Part shown: positions 6,802 through 14,624 of the stretch, one piece after another
Layout of the letters: every line of letters starts with the position of its first letter
Numbering within the stretch: the stretch's first letter is position 1
Program-made: the position numbers and the translations under genes
The notes under the pieces: generated by a model
What the model saw: only the letters and a program-made list of their open reading frames with translations
Told to the model about the DNA's origin: nothing
Database searches by the model: none
NCBI GenBank assembly: GCA_964436955.1
Contig: CAYTFC010000039.1
Span: 1 to 27,373, forward strand
Direction: 5' to 3'
From: CAMFKD01 sp964436955
Lineage (GTDB): Bacteria; Chlamydiota; Chlamydiia; Chlamydiales; JAJFMA01
DNA length: 27,373 bases

Positions 6802-8181
6802 ATGTTTGCAGTTAACAACGCTAATTCCTCTATTCAGACACCGCACGATGTGTTGTCCATAGAAAAAAATACACAATTAAACCCGCTCAGGGAGTCTCTA
6901 TGGCCCAAGGGTACATTACAGCCACTCGAACTTCCGAAGCACTCTAACTGCACAGTCATGCCTTTGGATCTACAGCAACTTGCTCCATACTCACCTCTAA
7001 CTATTCTTAGAGATCCACCAACAGCATTTTCTGAAGAAGATTTGTTATCCACGAAATGTGAGGATCAGCAACTCTTGCTTCAATATGCCTCCAAGGATGA
7101 TCGACAGGCCATTGTTAAAGCACAAAAGAGCGTATGGATGCCCTATATTTGTGACAATATTAAGAAAGGCAAGTGGCAAGAGCTGCTAGATGCCCATACG
7201 AGTGACGTAGATATTGGTTATATTTTGTTAGCAGCCTACTGCGGGAAGAAAATTAGTATTGCTGATCTTGCAACTGCTATGATGATGGTGAGGGCTTTTC
7301 GCAACGCTCCTCAAGGGGCTGTAAAGATTGTAAAAGTTAGTTCTGTGCATTTAGCCATGTTTCAGATGAAAGGACTTCTAGACGCGCACGAGAATGATAA
7401 TAAAAGAAAAGAATTAACCATTGGTAGAGTTAGAGAAGTATCTCCAAACCAGAGATATATTACCCTGGTAAAGTTAGACGCCTTTGATAGGGTAACGAAA
7501 TTCCAAATTGATTTCATATTTAAAAATAAGCAAAAGTCTCTTGGTATGCGCAAATATCAGCTTTCCGATGGTTGCATCTATTTGGGCGTGGGCTCCTTCG
7601 GTCTACTAAATAGATTTTTTGTGGAAATTGCTACGCAAAGGGGCATTGAGTGCAGACCTAGGCCTATTCTACACTTGGTCCCTTCCCGACGTGACATGCT
7701 ATTACAATTGCTTGCAGGAGTTTCACCAGTAGCGGTGCTTTTACCAAATGAACGGCCAAGAATTCATGATTCCAGAGATGGTCTAACGTATGCCACGGGC
7801 CACGACTACAATCATATATTGGTGCGGGCATGTCGTCTCGGCTGGGCACCGTATGCCCAAAGGTTTGCCTTCATAATAGAGGACAAGGGGTTACTGGATT
7901 ATAAGGCGAAATCCTCGACCGTTCTTACAGAAGAGGAATGGACTATCGCGAAGATTCTCAATGAATTGTGTGATCGACTCGTGGACGGTGAGTTCTTGAT
8001 TCATGACGATAAGCCATGGCTAGGAACAGTTGAACCCTTAATTGAAGAGCTCATCATAGGTCTAAATGTGCCTTTTGATACAACTAATCTAAAAAACATT
8101 GTTGTTAAAAAACTGGAACCCGTCTTTAGGGCTTTGCGAACCAGCGACCCACACCTTTCTTGGTCCACTCTGCCAGGTTGA
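6802..8181 (+). CDS. Unknown protein, tandem paralogue 1 (459 aa)
   Basis: I do not recognise the family. The protein is soluble with no signal peptide or membrane segment. Visible features are a Pro-rich, low-complexity-like N-terminus (about 1-75), a helical middle (about 95-190), and a C-terminal region. That last region contains LVPSRRDM, LLPNERPRIH and a HDYNH motif (334-338), which is HDYYH in the paralogue. Two conserved His plus Asp could bind metal, but this is a guess. It is most similar to the neighbouring 460-aa protein over its whole length, differing mainly around residues 190-250 and 340-400. The ribosome site is weak (GGA 11 bases upstream). Chlamydial lineages often expand such families as secreted effectors, and that is only an analogy here. 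Confidence 0.8.
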   Translation: MFAVNNANSSIQTPHDVLSIEKNTQLNPLRESLWPKGTLQPLELPKHSNCTVMPLDLQQLAPYSPLTILRDPPTAFSEEDLLSTKCEDQQLLLQYASKDDRQAIVKAQKSVWMPYICDNIKKGKWQELLDAHTSDVDIGYILLAAYCGKKISIADLATAMMMVRAFRNAPQGAVKIVKVSSVHLAMFQMKGLLDAHENDNKRKELTIGRVREVSPNQRYITLVKLDAFDRVTKFQIDFIFKNKQKSLGMRKYQLSDGCIYLGVGSFGLLNRFFVEIATQRGIECRPRPILHLVPSRRDMLLQLLAGVSPVAVLLPNERPRIHDSRDGLTYATGHDYNHILVRACRLGWAPYAQRFAFIIEDKGLLDYKAKSSTVLTEEEWTIAKILNELCDRLVDGEFLIHDDKPWLGTVEPLIEELIIGLNVPFDTTNLKNIVVKKLEPVFRALRTSDPHLSWSTLPG

Positions 8182-8265
8182 TATACCGTAAATTGTAGCC
8201 ACAAATAACGAAAAAGACATTAGCGACACGGGACCAAAGGAACACAAGTACCTATGATATGAATT

Positions 8266-8352
8266 CGGAAGAGGAAGGATTCGAACCTTCGTCACCATTG
8301 CTGGTGAATCTGTTTTCGAGACAGACGCATTCGGCCACTCTGCCACTCTTCC
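8266..8352 (-). tRNA. tRNA-Ser (anticodon CGA)
   Basis: The minus strand folds as an 87-nt class II tRNA. The acceptor GGAAGAG/CTCTTCC has discriminator G. The D-arm is GTGGC..GAGTGGCC. The anticodon stem TCTGT/ACAGA holds loop CTCGAAA, which gives anticodon CGA. There is a long variable arm, and the T-arm contains GGTTCGAATCC. No CCA is encoded. It lies between the two tandem 459/460-aa genes, on the opposite strand. Confidence 0.95.
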
Positions 8353-8451
8353 AGGCAGGATATATTGCCAGAACAAACTTCCAAATGCAACGAGAATGAT
8401 GCTACGCAAATACAAGAGCGGTGAGTTCTGTTTGCCATCGATATGCAGTTA

Positions 8452-8479
8452 TTGACTAATATTCGATAAAATTTAATAA
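8452..8479 (+). promoter_or_regulatory. Putative sigma-70-type promoter of the 460-aa gene
   Basis: TTGACT (8452-8457) and TAATAA (8474-8479) with a 16-base spacer repeat the arrangement at 6739-6766. The shared block ATATTCGATAAAATTTAATA spans the spacer and the -10. No Shine-Dalgarno is visible before the ATG at 8516. Confidence 0.5.
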
Positions 8480-8515
8480 TTTTTGTAATAATTTTCATTT
8501 TATGGTTGATTTGAT

Positions 8516-9898
8516 ATGTTTGCAGTTAACAATGCTAATTCCTCTTTTCATACACAGCAAGATGTGTTGTCCACAGAAAAAAATACACAAGTAAACCCGC
8601 TCACGGAGTCTCTATGGCCCAAGGGTACATTACAGCCACTCGAACTTCCGAAGCACTCTAACTGTACAGTCATGCCTTTGGATCTCCAGCAACTTGCTCC
8701 ATACTCACCTCTAACTATTCTTAAAGATGCACCACCAGTATTTTCTGAAAAAGATTTGTTATCCACGAAATGTGAGGATCAGCGAGTCTTGCTTCAATAT
8801 GCCTCCAAGAAGGATCGACAGGCCATTGTTAAAGCACAAAAGAGCGTATGGATGCCCTATATTTGCGACAATATTAAGAAAGGTAAGTGGCAAGAGCTGC
8901 TAAATGCCCATACGAGTGATGTAGATATTGGTTATATTTTATTAGCGGCCTACTGCGCGAAGAAAATTGGTATTGCTGATCTTGCCACCGCTATGATGAT
9001 GGTGAGGACTTTTCGCAACGCTCCCCAAGGGGCTGTAAAGATTGTTAAAGTGAGTTCAGTGCACTTGGCTATGTTTCAGACTAAAGGACTTCTAGACGTA
9101 CACGAAAAAAATGATAATAAAAAGAAAGAAGCAACCATTAGTCGAATTAAAGAAGTACCCCAAAACCAGAGATATATTACCCTGGTAAAGTTAGACGCCT
9201 TTGATAGGATAACGAAATTCTTGATTGATTCCATTTTTAAAGATACGCATGAGGGTCTTGGTTTCCGCAAATATAAACTTGCGGATGGTTGTATCTATTT
9301 GGGTGTGGGCTCCTTCGGGTTACTAAATAGATTTTGTACGGAAGTGGCTACACAAAGGGGCATTAAATGTAGACCTCGGCCCATTCTACACTTGGTACCT
9401 TCCCGACGTGACATGGCATTACACTTGCTGGCGGGGATTGAACCAGTAGCGGTGCTTTTGCCTAATGAACGGCCTAGGATTCATGGTTCTACAGATCGTC
9501 TGACATTTGCCACTGTCCATGACTATTATCATGTATTTGTGCGGGCATGTCGTCTTGAATGGGCGCCCTACGCCCAAAGATTTGCTCTCATCATAGAAGA
9601 CAAAGCGTTACTGGATTACAAGGGGAAATCTCGGGAGGTTCTTACAGAAGAGGAACTAGTGATTATGAAGACCCTCTATGAATTATGTGATCGATTAGTG
9701 GACGGCGCGTTTATGCTTCAACACACAAAGCCTTGGTTAGGAACAGTTGAACCCCTAATTGAGGAGGTCATCATAGGTCTAAATGTGCCTTTTGATACAA
9801 CTAGCCTAAAAAACATTGTTGTTAAACAGCTGGAACCCGTCTTTAGTGCTTTGCGAAACGGCGACCCATACCTTTTTTGGTCCGCTCTGCCAGGTTGA
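8516..9898 (+). CDS. Unknown protein, tandem paralogue 2 (460 aa)
   Basis: This is a near-duplicate of the 459-aa protein encoded at 6802-8181, with the same N-terminus (MFAVNNANSS), near-identical residues 32-70 and 105-145, and the same C-terminal LPG. It carries HDYYH where the first copy has HDYNH, and one extra residue near position 197. Both copies remain open and full length, so both appear to be under selection, unlike the methyltransferase copy that follows. Differences cluster in the 190-250 and 345-400 regions, as expected of a surface or partner-binding part that is diversifying. Function is unknown. Confidence 0.8.
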   Translation: MFAVNNANSSFHTQQDVLSTEKNTQVNPLTESLWPKGTLQPLELPKHSNCTVMPLDLQQLAPYSPLTILKDAPPVFSEKDLLSTKCEDQRVLLQYASKKDRQAIVKAQKSVWMPYICDNIKKGKWQELLNAHTSDVDIGYILLAAYCAKKIGIADLATAMMMVRTFRNAPQGAVKIVKVSSVHLAMFQTKGLLDVHEKNDNKKKEATISRIKEVPQNQRYITLVKLDAFDRITKFLIDSIFKDTHEGLGFRKYKLADGCIYLGVGSFGLLNRFCTEVATQRGIKCRPRPILHLVPSRRDMALHLLAGIEPVAVLLPNERPRIHGSTDRLTFATVHDYYHVFVRACRLEWAPYAQRFALIIEDKALLDYKGKSREVLTEEELVIMKTLYELCDRLVDGAFMLQHTKPWLGTVEPLIEEVIIGLNVPFDTTSLKNIVVKQLEPVFSALRNGDPYLFWSALPG

Positions 9899-9908
9899 TA
9901 TACCGTAA

Positions 9909-9962
9909 ACTTCGGCGAAGTGGCATTAACAAAGGTTGAATTTTATTTTGACGACATTAAAG
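9909..9962 (+). repeat. REP-like palindromic repeat with conserved tail, copy B
   Basis: CTTCGGCGAAG (9910-9920) is followed by TGGCATTAACAAAGGTT and TTATTTTGACGACATTAA, matching the tails of copies A and D. The leader half of the palindrome is shortened. The repeat ends exactly where the methyltransferase remnant begins, so a recombination joint lies at or near 9962. Confidence 0.65.
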
Positions 9963-10028
9963 GTGAAACTCGATGGCACAATTCATATTGAAGTTGGCCA
10001 GATTGAGATTCTAGATTCCAAAGAATAG
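9963..10028 (+). pseudogene. 3' remnant of a duplicated methyltransferase gene
   Basis: Twenty-one codons and a stop read VKLDGTIHIEVGQIEILDSKE. They match the last residues of the methyltransferase at 5013-5816 with four substitutions. No upstream part survives: the sequence before it belongs to the REP-like repeat. The downstream hairpin is also conserved. This is clear evidence of a decayed second copy. Confidence 0.8.
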
Positions 10029-10040
10029 AGAGAGAAACGG

Positions 10041-10070
10041 TTATAGAGCAGTCATGAGACCGCTCTATAG
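10041..10070 (+). terminator. Hairpin downstream of the methyltransferase remnant
   Basis: The stem TATAGAGC/GCTCTATA (10042-10049, 10062-10069) has an inner GTC/GAC pairing around ATGA. It corresponds to the hairpin at 5827-5861. It now sits between the remnant and the convergent 3' end of aroB (10100) and may serve the aro operon from the other side. The T-run is poor. Confidence 0.45.
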
Positions 10071-10099
10071 GCTACATTATCCTAAAATTCATGGGTGTT

Positions 10100-11173
10100 T
10101 TACAAGGTAAAATAGGTTATCGGAGTGCAATATTGACCATCGAAGGTCATGGGCTGTCCAATACCTTTAAGGACGACGCTTCGAGGTTGTCCATTCCACG
10201 ATTTTTTATCGCTTGTCATGGTCTGCATCAGGTTAGTTGCAGAATAGCCTTCAGGGACTGTTGTGGGCAATCCAAAAGCTGAGATAAGATTGGCGATGCG
10301 TTCCACACAGGCAATAGCGAGATATCCCTTTTGGAACGAAATTTGTGCTTCAATGACCATCCCGATGGCTACAGCTTCTCCATGAGCTATGGAATATCCG
10401 GATAGCTTTTCTAGGGCATGTCCTATGGTGTGACCAAAGTTGAGAAGGCGCCGCAGACCTGTTTCTGTCGGATCCCGTTCGACGATGTCTTTCTTTATCG
10501 TGAGACTATCTATGATAGCTGTTTTAAGGATCACTGGGTCTCGCATCGAGTTTTTGTGAGTTTCCAAATACTGGAAGTGGTTGGCATCGGCAATGATGCC
10601 GTGCTTGATCATTTCAGCGATACCATTACGAAATTCACGATCGGGTAGCGTGTCCAAAGTGTCGGTGTCAATGAGTACGTTTGCGGGTTGATGAATACAT
10701 CCCAGCAGGTTTTTACCTTGCGACACGTCGATTCCCGTTTTTCCTCCTACACTGGCATCCACCATTGCTAATAGGGTTGTAGGAATAGCAACAAAAGGGA
10801 TTCCGCGGCAATAAGTCGCAGCTACGTATCCGGCGACATCAGTTACCACTCCGCCACCCAGAGCGATGATGCACGTATCACGTCCTAGAGACTGCCTGAG
10901 CATTCGATCTTCCAAAAGCTGTTTCGTTTGACGTGTTTTGTATTGCTCTCCAGCTGGGAAACAAAGGCTACTGATGTCCAACCATTTTCGGAGGCTGAGT
11001 TCCAGCTGTTTGCCATGTATTGGAAATACTTGTTCGTCACTAATGATGACAAAGCGGTTGCCAAGGGGCCGCAAACTTTTGGCAAGGGCTTCATGGTCTT
11101 TTAGGAGGCCGCTTACCACTTGAATGTTATACTTGAGCGTAGGTTGGGGGATATTGCAAGTTAATATGGTCAT
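10100..11173 (-). CDS. aroB: 3-dehydroquinate synthase
   Basis: The enzyme converts DAHP to 3-dehydroquinate, the second step of the shikimate pathway, using NAD and a divalent metal in the cytosol. At 357 aa it is of normal length. Motifs visible are the NAD-binding GGGVVTDVAGY, DASVGGKTGID, NLLGCIHQP, the metal-ligand region with GIAEMIKHG, NFGHTIGHALE, and HGEAVAIGM. The ATG overlaps the stop of aroC by 4 bases (ATGA), so translation is coupled and no separate ribosome site is needed. It is the last gene of aroA-aroC-aroB. Chlamydial genomes usually continue with a fused aroDE, which is not present downstream here. Confidence 0.96.
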   Translation of the reverse strand: MTILTCNIPQPTLKYNIQVVSGLLKDHEALAKSLRPLGNRFVIISDEQVFPIHGKQLELSLRKWLDISSLCFPAGEQYKTRQTKQLLEDRMLRQSLGRDTCIIALGGGVVTDVAGYVAATYCRGIPFVAIPTTLLAMVDASVGGKTGIDVSQGKNLLGCIHQPANVLIDTDTLDTLPDREFRNGIAEMIKHGIIADANHFQYLETHKNSMRDPVILKTAIIDSLTIKKDIVERDPTETGLRRLLNFGHTIGHALEKLSGYSIAHGEAVAIGMVIEAQISFQKGYLAIACVERIANLISAFGLPTTVPEGYSATNLMQTMTSDKKSWNGQPRSVVLKGIGQPMTFDGQYCTPITYFTL

Positions 11174-12261
11174 AATCTAGCACATCGGTTTAAAAGCATG
11201 GCGTCTGCAAGAACCAAAGCCACCATGGCTTCCACGACGGGCACGGCTCGAATCGCAACGCAAGGATCATGTCTAGAGCCTACCGGCAATTCGAACGTGC
11301 AGCTTTCTTTGGATGTGGTGAGGCTTTCTTGAGGGATTCCGATGCTGCTAGTAGGCTTGAATGCGACGCGTCCGATGAGTGGCATTCCGGTGGAGATACC
11401 TCCCAGGATGCCTCCGGCATAGTTTGTAGCTGTGCGAACGTTTCCTCCCTCGTTTTGAAAGCGGTCGTTGTGTGAGGAACCGCGCATATCGACGGATAGG
11501 AATCCTGATCCTATCTCAAAGCCTTTTGAGGCGGGTAAGCTCATCATGGCATGCGCGAGTTTGGCCTCTAGTTTTTCATAAATGGGATCACCTAAACCGG
11601 TTGGTAATGGGTTTGCAATAAACTCGACGATACCGCCCAATGAGTTGCCGTTAGCTTTTGCTTCTTCGATAGCGGTGCGAATTTGCAGACTGGCGATTTG
11701 GTCAGGACAAAAAACGGGGTCTTCATAAGTGCGTGCATGCGTGTGCACCAAATCATTTGCGTCAACGTTAGCCAAAATATGTGCTATTTGCTTGATGTAG
11801 GCGACGACATGTATACCTGCGGTACGCAGGAGGGCCTTAGCTACGGCGCCAGCAGCTACGCGGCAAGCAGTTTCACGTCCAGAGGCACGTCCCGAACCGC
11901 GATGATCAAAGACTCCATATTTTTCGAGATAGGTATATTGGGCGTGACCTGGTTTAAGGCGGTCTTTCACTGGTTCGTATTTGCTAGAGTCCGTGTCGTG
12001 GTTGGGAACAAGAATGGAGATAGGTGCCCCTGTGGTCTTACCCTCAAAAACTCCTGAAGCGATTTGAGCTTCATCCGTTTCACGGCGTGGACTGGTGAAG
12101 GCGTTGCGTCCTGGAGCTCTCAAGGCCAGTGCAGCGTTGATTTCGTCTTCACGAATATCCAAGCCTGCGGGACAGCCATCTATCACAACTCCTATAGCGC
12201 GACCATGAGATTCACCCCAAGTAGTGATACGAAAAAGGGTTCCAAATGAGTTACTGGCCAC
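11170..12261 (-). CDS. aroC: Chorismate synthase
   Basis: The enzyme converts EPSP to chorismate, the last step of the pathway, with reduced FMN as cofactor. The 363-aa protein shows signature 1 GESHGRAIGVVIDGCPAG near the N-terminus, then RAPGRNAFTSPRRETDE, FDHRGSGRASGRETACRVAAG and SSHNDRF. The start is GTG at 12261, two bases after the aroA stop. The end of aroA supplies GAGGAG about 8 bases upstream as ribosome site. An extension to another start is not plausible because aroA occupies the upstream sequence. Confidence 0.97.
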   Translation of the reverse strand: MASNSFGTLFRITTWGESHGRAIGVVIDGCPAGLDIREDEINAALALRAPGRNAFTSPRRETDEAQIASGVFEGKTTGAPISILVPNHDTDSSKYEPVKDRLKPGHAQYTYLEKYGVFDHRGSGRASGRETACRVAAGAVAKALLRTAGIHVVAYIKQIAHILANVDANDLVHTHARTYEDPVFCPDQIASLQIRTAIEEAKANGNSLGGIVEFIANPLPTGLGDPIYEKLEAKLAHAMMSLPASKGFEIGSGFLSVDMRGSSHNDRFQNEGGNVRTATNYAGGILGGISTGMPLIGRVAFKPTSSIGIPQESLTTSKESCTFELPVGSRHDPCVAIRAVPVVEAMVALVLADAMLLNRCARL

Positions 12262-12263
12262 AA

Positions 12264-13544
12264 TTACTCCTCACTGATTGATGCGCCGATTGCGTTGAAA
12301 TCTTGAATAAAGCTAGGGAAGGTCTTCGATACACATTCTGTGGAGGTGATTTTCGTTTTGCCTTCTGCTCCTAATCCCGCCACAGCCAGCGACATAGCCA
12401 TGCGATGGTCATGATAAGAATGCACTTCGCTTCCTCGGAGTTTTGAGCCCTGCACGACTAAGCCATCTGCTGTTTCGTGAATGTGTGCACCCATCTTGCG
12501 GAGTTCTTCGGTGATGCCCTGTAGTCGGTTGCACTCTTTATTTCTGGCAATTGCTGCATTTTGAATGTGCGTTGTGCCCTCGGCAAAGCATGCCACGGCA
12601 GCTAAAATTGTGACCGCATCCACGCAGTTGTTGATATCGACGGATACGCCTCTTAACTTGGCTTTTGGCTGAATAGATAAGGTCTTTCTGACGAAATCCC
12701 ATTCGATGCCAGCTCCCATTTGCTGGAAGATGGAGATTAACTCTTTATCTCCCTGCATTTCCTGTAAATCGACGTTATAAAGGGTGAGTTCGGATTGGGT
12801 AATCAGTGCAGCCGCTATAGGAAAGGCAGCAGAGCTTAGATCACCAGGAACATGGTATTCGAATCCCTCATAAGAGGACTTCCCGGCCATCTGATATCGC
12901 TCAAAATTGTGATGCTGGTAATCAATGCCGAGTCGATCGAACCAACTAAGAGTCATGGCCACCCAGGGTTTTTCTCCAGGATTTTTCACATTTAGTGTGA
13001 CTGGTCCAGGAGCAAATGCGCTAGCGATTAGAATCCCCGATACTGGTTGTGAATCCTCTCCGGAGATGACTGCACAACCCGACTGCAACGGCCCTTTTAC
13101 AATGATGGGAGCCCCGCCATCGCCGCGCATGGATTCGGCCCTGACTCCAAGCTGATTTAAACCGTCGAGTAACGGTTGAATCACGCGACGATGACGAACA
13201 GATGCATCACCCGTGACAACGACAGGATGAGAGCTTAATGAGCCCACCGCCCCGCAAAAGCGCAAGACGATGCCGGAGTTTCCGGCGTCAATTACATTCT
13301 CGGTACAGTGGATGCTTCCGGCTAAACCATTGACGGTAAGATGGCCGTCCGTAACCTCTATTTTTACTCCGAATAGGCGACATGCCTGAATCATTGCGTC
13401 TATGTCTGGCGACTGCAAGTGATTGTGAATATGACTCTTACCAAGACCGAGAGATGCAAAAAGGATGGCACGTAGGGTTTGCGATTTGGAGGTCGGAACT
13501 GTAATCGCGCCGCTTATCGAAGACTTGTTAACGATGTAATTCAT
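12264..13544 (-). CDS. aroA: 5-enolpyruvylshikimate-3-phosphate (EPSP) synthase
   Basis: The enzyme transfers enolpyruvyl from PEP to shikimate 3-phosphate. At 426 aa, residues visible are the SKS motif in PTSKSQTLRA (Lys20, Ser21, Arg25), the PEP-binding DAGNSGIVLRF (about 86-96) and HRR (118-120). Further on are the catalytic Asp in NNCVDAVT (Asp309), RNKECNRL (334-341) and YHDHRMAMSLAVAG (377-390). The glyphosate-contact loop reads GNSGI rather than the common GNAGT, as in chlamydial homologues. It is the first gene of aroA-aroC-aroB. No shikimate kinase gene lies between aroA and aroC, unlike the Chlamydia arrangement as I recall it. The ribosome site before the ATG is weak. Confidence 0.96.
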   Translation of the reverse strand: MNYIVNKSSISGAITVPTSKSQTLRAILFASLGLGKSHIHNHLQSPDIDAMIQACRLFGVKIEVTDGHLTVNGLAGSIHCTENVIDAGNSGIVLRFCGAVGSLSSHPVVVTGDASVRHRRVIQPLLDGLNQLGVRAESMRGDGGAPIIVKGPLQSGCAVISGEDSQPVSGILIASAFAPGPVTLNVKNPGEKPWVAMTLSWFDRLGIDYQHHNFERYQMAGKSSYEGFEYHVPGDLSSAAFPIAAALITQSELTLYNVDLQEMQGDKELISIFQQMGAGIEWDFVRKTLSIQPKAKLRGVSVDINNCVDAVTILAAVACFAEGTTHIQNAAIARNKECNRLQGITEELRKMGAHIHETADGLVVQGSKLRGSEVHSYHDHRMAMSLAVAGLGAEGKTKITSTECVSKTFPSFIQDFNAIGASISEE

Positions 13545-13618
13545 AGCTAGCAGGATAGGACGCTTACTGTTTATTTTCTATCAAAGATTTATAATGAACG
13601 TGGACAGGAGGTACATCT

Positions 13619-13903
13619 ATGAGTAGTCGATGGATAATTGCTTATTCAGCGGTATTTCTATTCTCCGCAGTCAACGCCATTAGTCCAGTGCAGCAACAAA
13701 GCGCTCAGCGGGTAAAGCAGCAAGAACAGTCGGCGACTCAAAAGCAAAAGGATTCCAATCAGCTGATACAGGAAAAGCAGGACGAGCATTCTGTTTCTAC
13801 TCCCGATCAATCTAAGCCTATTGAACAAAAGCAGAAATCGGCATCTAAAGTGCAGGATCAAAAAGATGCACACGATACTCAAACCCTGCCGCCTCACTTG
13901 TAA
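13619..13903 (+). CDS. Small secreted Gln/Lys-rich protein
   Basis: This 94-aa protein has a good N-terminal signal peptide (MSSRWIIAYSAVFLFSAVNA, cleavage probably after Ala20). The mature part is very rich in Gln, Lys, Ser and Asp and is predicted disordered. I do not recognise a family. Translation should be strong: AGGAGGT lies 7 bases before the ATG. A TATAAT at 13590-13595 could be the -10 of its own promoter, with no good -35. It sits between divergent aroA and codirectional dcd, with 64 bases to the dcd start. The strong ribosome site argues that it is a real, well expressed gene. Confidence 0.65.
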   Translation: MSSRWIIAYSAVFLFSAVNAISPVQQQSAQRVKQQEQSATQKQKDSNQLIQEKQDEHSVSTPDQSKPIEQKQKSASKVQDQKDAHDTQTLPPHL

Positions 13904-13967
13904 CGCTCGACAAAAAATGGCCTTCGTTCCATCATGCGTGGCCTAACCAATGCAAGGAGAGCACACC

Positions 13968-14534
13968 ATGAGTATCTGTCCGGATGAATGGATTATCAAA
14001 ATGTCCAAAGAACATCAGATGATCGAGCCATTCGAGGAACAGCAAGTTCGGCAGGTGGATAACAAGCCGGTAATATCGTATGGAGTATCTTCCTATGGAT
14101 ATGACATTCGAGTATGCCGACATTTTCGTATTTTCACGAACGTTCATGGAACCGTGGTGGATCCCAAAGCATTTGACCCGCGGGGAATGGTAGAAGTTGA
14201 AGGCGATACCTGCCTGATTCCTCCCAATAGCTTTGCGCTTGCTTTAAGTGTGGAGCGCTTCCGCATTCCACGCAATGTTCTCACGATATGCGTAGGTAAA
14301 TCTACTTACGCTCGCTGTGGCATCATTGTGAATGTGACGCCGTTTGAGCCAGGCTGGGAAGGGCAAGCTGTCCTAGAGATATCCAATACGACGCCATTGC
14401 CTGCGATCGTGTATGCTGGTGAGGGATTGGCCCAAGTCTTATTTTTTGAATCTAACTCTCCATGCCTGACGTCGTACGCCGATCGTCAAGGCAAGTATCA
14501 GCATCAAAAAGGGATGACGCTCCCAACGACTTAG
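13968..14534 (+). CDS. dcd: dCTP deaminase
   Basis: The enzyme deaminates dCTP to dUTP, feeding dTMP synthesis. The protein has 188 residues, the usual bacterial length. Visible motifs are SYGVSSYGYDIRV, VDPKAFDP, LIPPNSFALA, GKSTYARCGIIVNVTPFEPGWEG and AVLEISNTTPLP, which carries the catalytic Glu. YADRQGKYQHQKG closes the C-terminus. I chose ATG 13968 over 13950 because the AAGGAG at 13952-13957 precedes 13968 at the right distance and MSICPDEWI matches the start of homologues. It closely resembles chlamydial Dcd, which is a main clue to the organism. Confidence 0.96.
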   Translation: MSICPDEWIIKMSKEHQMIEPFEEQQVRQVDNKPVISYGVSSYGYDIRVCRHFRIFTNVHGTVVDPKAFDPRGMVEVEGDTCLIPPNSFALALSVERFRIPRNVLTICVGKSTYARCGIIVNVTPFEPGWEGQAVLEISNTTPLPAIVYAGEGLAQVLFFESNSPCLTSYADRQGKYQHQKGMTLPTT

Positions 14535-14565
14535 TAATATTTCGTTAGGTATCTAAAGAGAATAA

Positions 14566-14580
14566 CCCTGTAGGGCTTTT
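14566..14580 (+). terminator. Possible short terminator after dcd
   Basis: CCCTGTAGGG followed by CTTTT gives only a 4-bp stem with a T-run, about 30 bases after the dcd stop and just before the convergent glycosyltransferase end. It is marginal. Confidence 0.25.
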
Positions 14581-14624
14581 CTACGATTCCAACGAGTAGG
14601 TTAGGGTGTAGTCGTAAGTTGAGT

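Noticed and set aside
8089..8415. 108-aa ORF reading through tRNA-Ser(CGA)
   Set aside because: It contains the translated tRNA (EWPNASVSKT-type peptide), a known false-ORF signature, and overlaps the end of the 459-aa gene.
11683..12057. 124-aa plus-strand ORF within aroC
   Set aside because: Shadow frame of aroC on the opposite strand, with odd Cys/Ser-rich composition and no start signal.
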